Of a DNA stretch of 7,712 bases, positions 7,101-7,712 are shown piece after piece. Positions within the stretch are counted from its first letter, which is position 1. The number at the start of each line of letters is the position of its first letter. This stretch comes from Pedobacter sp. GTDB taxonomy: Bacteria; Bacteroidota; Bacteroidia; Sphingobacteriales; Sphingobacteriaceae. The position numbers and the translations under genes are program-made. Location of the stretch: NCBI GenBank assembly GCA_030149995.1, contig JASLGV010000235.1, positions 1 to 7,712 on the forward strand. Direction: 5' to 3'. The notes under the pieces are model-generated. The model searched no databases and had not been told where the DNA came from. It worked only from the letters and a program-made list of their open reading frames with translations.

Positions 7101-7712
7101 TGCCCGTTGCTTCTTTACCGGGTAACTTTTCATTAAAAGTTACAAGTACCTCAACAGTTTCTTTAGATGATTTGTTGTTTTTCCCGTCTGATGCTTCGGT
7201 AAGCATCCAAACCGTTAACCCGGTAACCAACCAGAAAACCTCCGAAACAAATCAGAACGGACAGGGGAAAATTTTTGATTACGATGCTTTCAGCAGGCTT
7301 AAACATGTATATGATCAGGATGGAAATATGCTGCAGAAAAAAACGTATATCAGCGTGGCCAGTACAGCCAGTTTTGCTCCTGTAATTAATCATTCCGGTG
7401 ATGAAGTTATTAATAAACCATTAGATTTTTCAACATATTCTTATGGTACCACAAAAGAAGGTGTACGTTATAGCTGGGATTTTGGCGATGGAACGCCCGT
7501 AATAGTCAATAACGGCGAGTCGCTTCAGCATACTTTTACTGCAGTTGGTACATATACGGTTAAATTAACCAAAACCTCTCCGTATTACGAAACCGTAACC
7601 GTTACGAAGATCATAACCATTAAAGGAACTCCAATTTCTGAAGTCAGGGTATTGATCAGTGCAGATGTAAACCTATCTGTTTATAAGAATAATGTATTAC
7701 AGGCATATTTTG
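4130..7712 (+). CDS. Giant secreted RHS/YD-family protein with PKD domain, 3'-truncated
   Basis: The frame is open for 1194 codons to the window edge, with no stop or frameshift. Tandem ATGs (4130, 4133) open a Sec signal peptide, with likely cleavage after LNA (residue 22). Residues about 27-95 resemble the SpvB/TcdB N-terminus as found in Bacteroidota RHS proteins: DHLTGASMVSIPI, VPVSVVYSGNGV, VGMGWYLNAGGSISREL. A Tyr/Asn/Thr-rich beta-strand body follows, including TDLNGKVSTFEYEP (464-477) and ASGVRVKKMTEYD. Residues about 896-1024 look like a jelly-roll, CBM-like module. FDYDAFSRLKHVYDQDGNML (1049-1068) is a canonical YD-type motif. Residues about 1081-1166 form a PKD domain with YSWDFGDG (1114-1121) and HTFTAVGTYTVKL (1134-1146). 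In related proteins the RHS shell encloses a variable C-terminal domain, often a toxin; that part lies beyond the window. Export by Sec is likely; type 9 secretion cannot be judged without the C-terminus. Confidence 0.8.
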   Translation, partial: MMKKIFLPLLLLQLLATSMLNAQSVGVDHLTGASMVSIPITEVVRGRIRVPVSVVYSGNGVRTKDVEGSVGMGWYLNAGGSISRELRDLPDDLATGNRGWLYNNNGAAISSFNILNDNNPLTCSDELADLGYMSANLAGLSDTEPDIFHVNLPGLSCKVIFDSNRTPRTIPYKDIKISYVLDPYGSGIKSFRIIKDDGLIYDFELAESSSRKSTSKNASNIQFFKGIYDKYQTRINFNRTWYLTKITDGNNKVLFTYSVIDQYNKYSRNAYEFYIGNTNTKTSQFEIDEFHPNYSIVGINYDVNGLITKTDRIKFTYIYSGDTQMPLLLSISERAKTWGFGYVYAKASNNANYRRAFLSKAGLAGEDSPINLTFNYEGVTTANYEWFTTLPDSSSKQLDRWGYYDANTSNSLLPSVYINPSNPNVDRFRYNNTAGASYYPYSLSGRSRDVNPQSVTAGALTTVTDLNGKVSTFEYEPNVYHDVQTGEQVYASGVRVKKMTEYDMANPAQQRIVNYSYLNPVTGYSSGKPLGLPTYAFVRPVALNGTEQANWLSSVVRSEENLSAESSGILYTHSKEVVEGLGSKLYSFSVPAGYFDSSALPDWSPTMAYVSNCVQPAGYVVNQSRTYPFIHSTNFDFEQGLPLQLVNYDLSGQKVSETNYTHQRVGTPLYIHGLTQEQNSGLTTYGKYAVITNIGKEIQTQTDIVYHTGGGGQQETSVGYTYGSAAHQYPTKIESINSDGSTTTVYTKYTKDYNLSQATDATALTMQKMVASNINVPVEKYTQVKRNNITRTVGAELLKFGTFQPAYGNEKYLPRTTLSFIDANGVNDFQISDIQGGYFTNDARYFPVSEALAYNHNAQLLSGKITGSPVNSTLYSSTTANPKAFISNAAHDEVAADNFEEDYDFEYLVEGIPSQGYPQGRTGNACHISAPGYYLFYPVKKKQGSSYYMCSVWLKSETSGSIQLLLNDQLSGAAIAYGPTNNKWVYYMVKVPVASLPGNFSLKVTSTSTVSLDDLLFFPSDASVSIQTVNPVTNQKTSETNQNGQGKIFDYDAFSRLKHVYDQDGNMLQKKTYISVASTASFAPVINHSGDEVINKPLDFSTYSYGTTKEGVRYSWDFGDGTPVIVNNGESLQHTFTAVGTYTVKLTKTSPYYETVTVTKIITIKGTPISEVRVLISADVNLSVYKNNVLQAYF

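Overview
The window looks like chromosomal DNA from a Bacteroidota member of the Sphingobacteriaceae type (Pedobacter or Mucilaginibacter-like). This rests on protein style: an SSS symporter with a long coiled-coil insert, a DUF2911 lipocalin-sized exported protein, and a giant Bacteroidota-style RHS/YD protein. The absence of Shine-Dalgarno sequences and the presence of TAnnTTTG-like -7 elements agree. The genus is inferred; no rRNA or other marker is present.

Layout: (1) Positions 1-2019 hold the 3' part of a sodium:solute symporter gene, followed 56 bp later on the same strand by a gene for a small exported DUF2911 protein. (2) Positions 2020-3040 hold a structured intergenic segment and a gene fusing a GNAT acetyltransferase to an NTF2/SnoaL-like domain. 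The segment has a 12-bp inverted repeat with a 52-nt loop, and a 9-2-9 palindrome follows it. A hairpin terminator at about 3093-3127 lies between this gene and the convergent gene to its right. (3) Positions 3214-3774 on the minus strand encode a Qnr-like pentapeptide-repeat protein. A perfect 21-bp direct repeat flanks it on both sides. (4) A 355-bp divergent intergenic region (3775-4129) follows. (5) From 4130 to the window end runs one uninterrupted reading frame of 1194 codons with no stop. It encodes the N-terminal part of a secreted RHS/YD-family protein: signal peptide, SpvB/TcdB-like start, beta-rich body, jelly-roll-like module, YD motif and PKD domain.

The genes do not form one obvious pathway. 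Symporter and DUF2911 may be co-transcribed. The pentapeptide gene and the RHS gene are divergent and share a regulatory interval. The parts most worth a second look are the giant open RHS frame, whose C-terminus (where a toxin domain would sit) lies outside the window, the duplicated promoter-like 21-mer around the pentapeptide gene, and the inverted repeats overlapping the start of the GNAT-NTF2 fusion. No tRNA, rRNA, CRISPR array, insertion sequence or origin was recognised.
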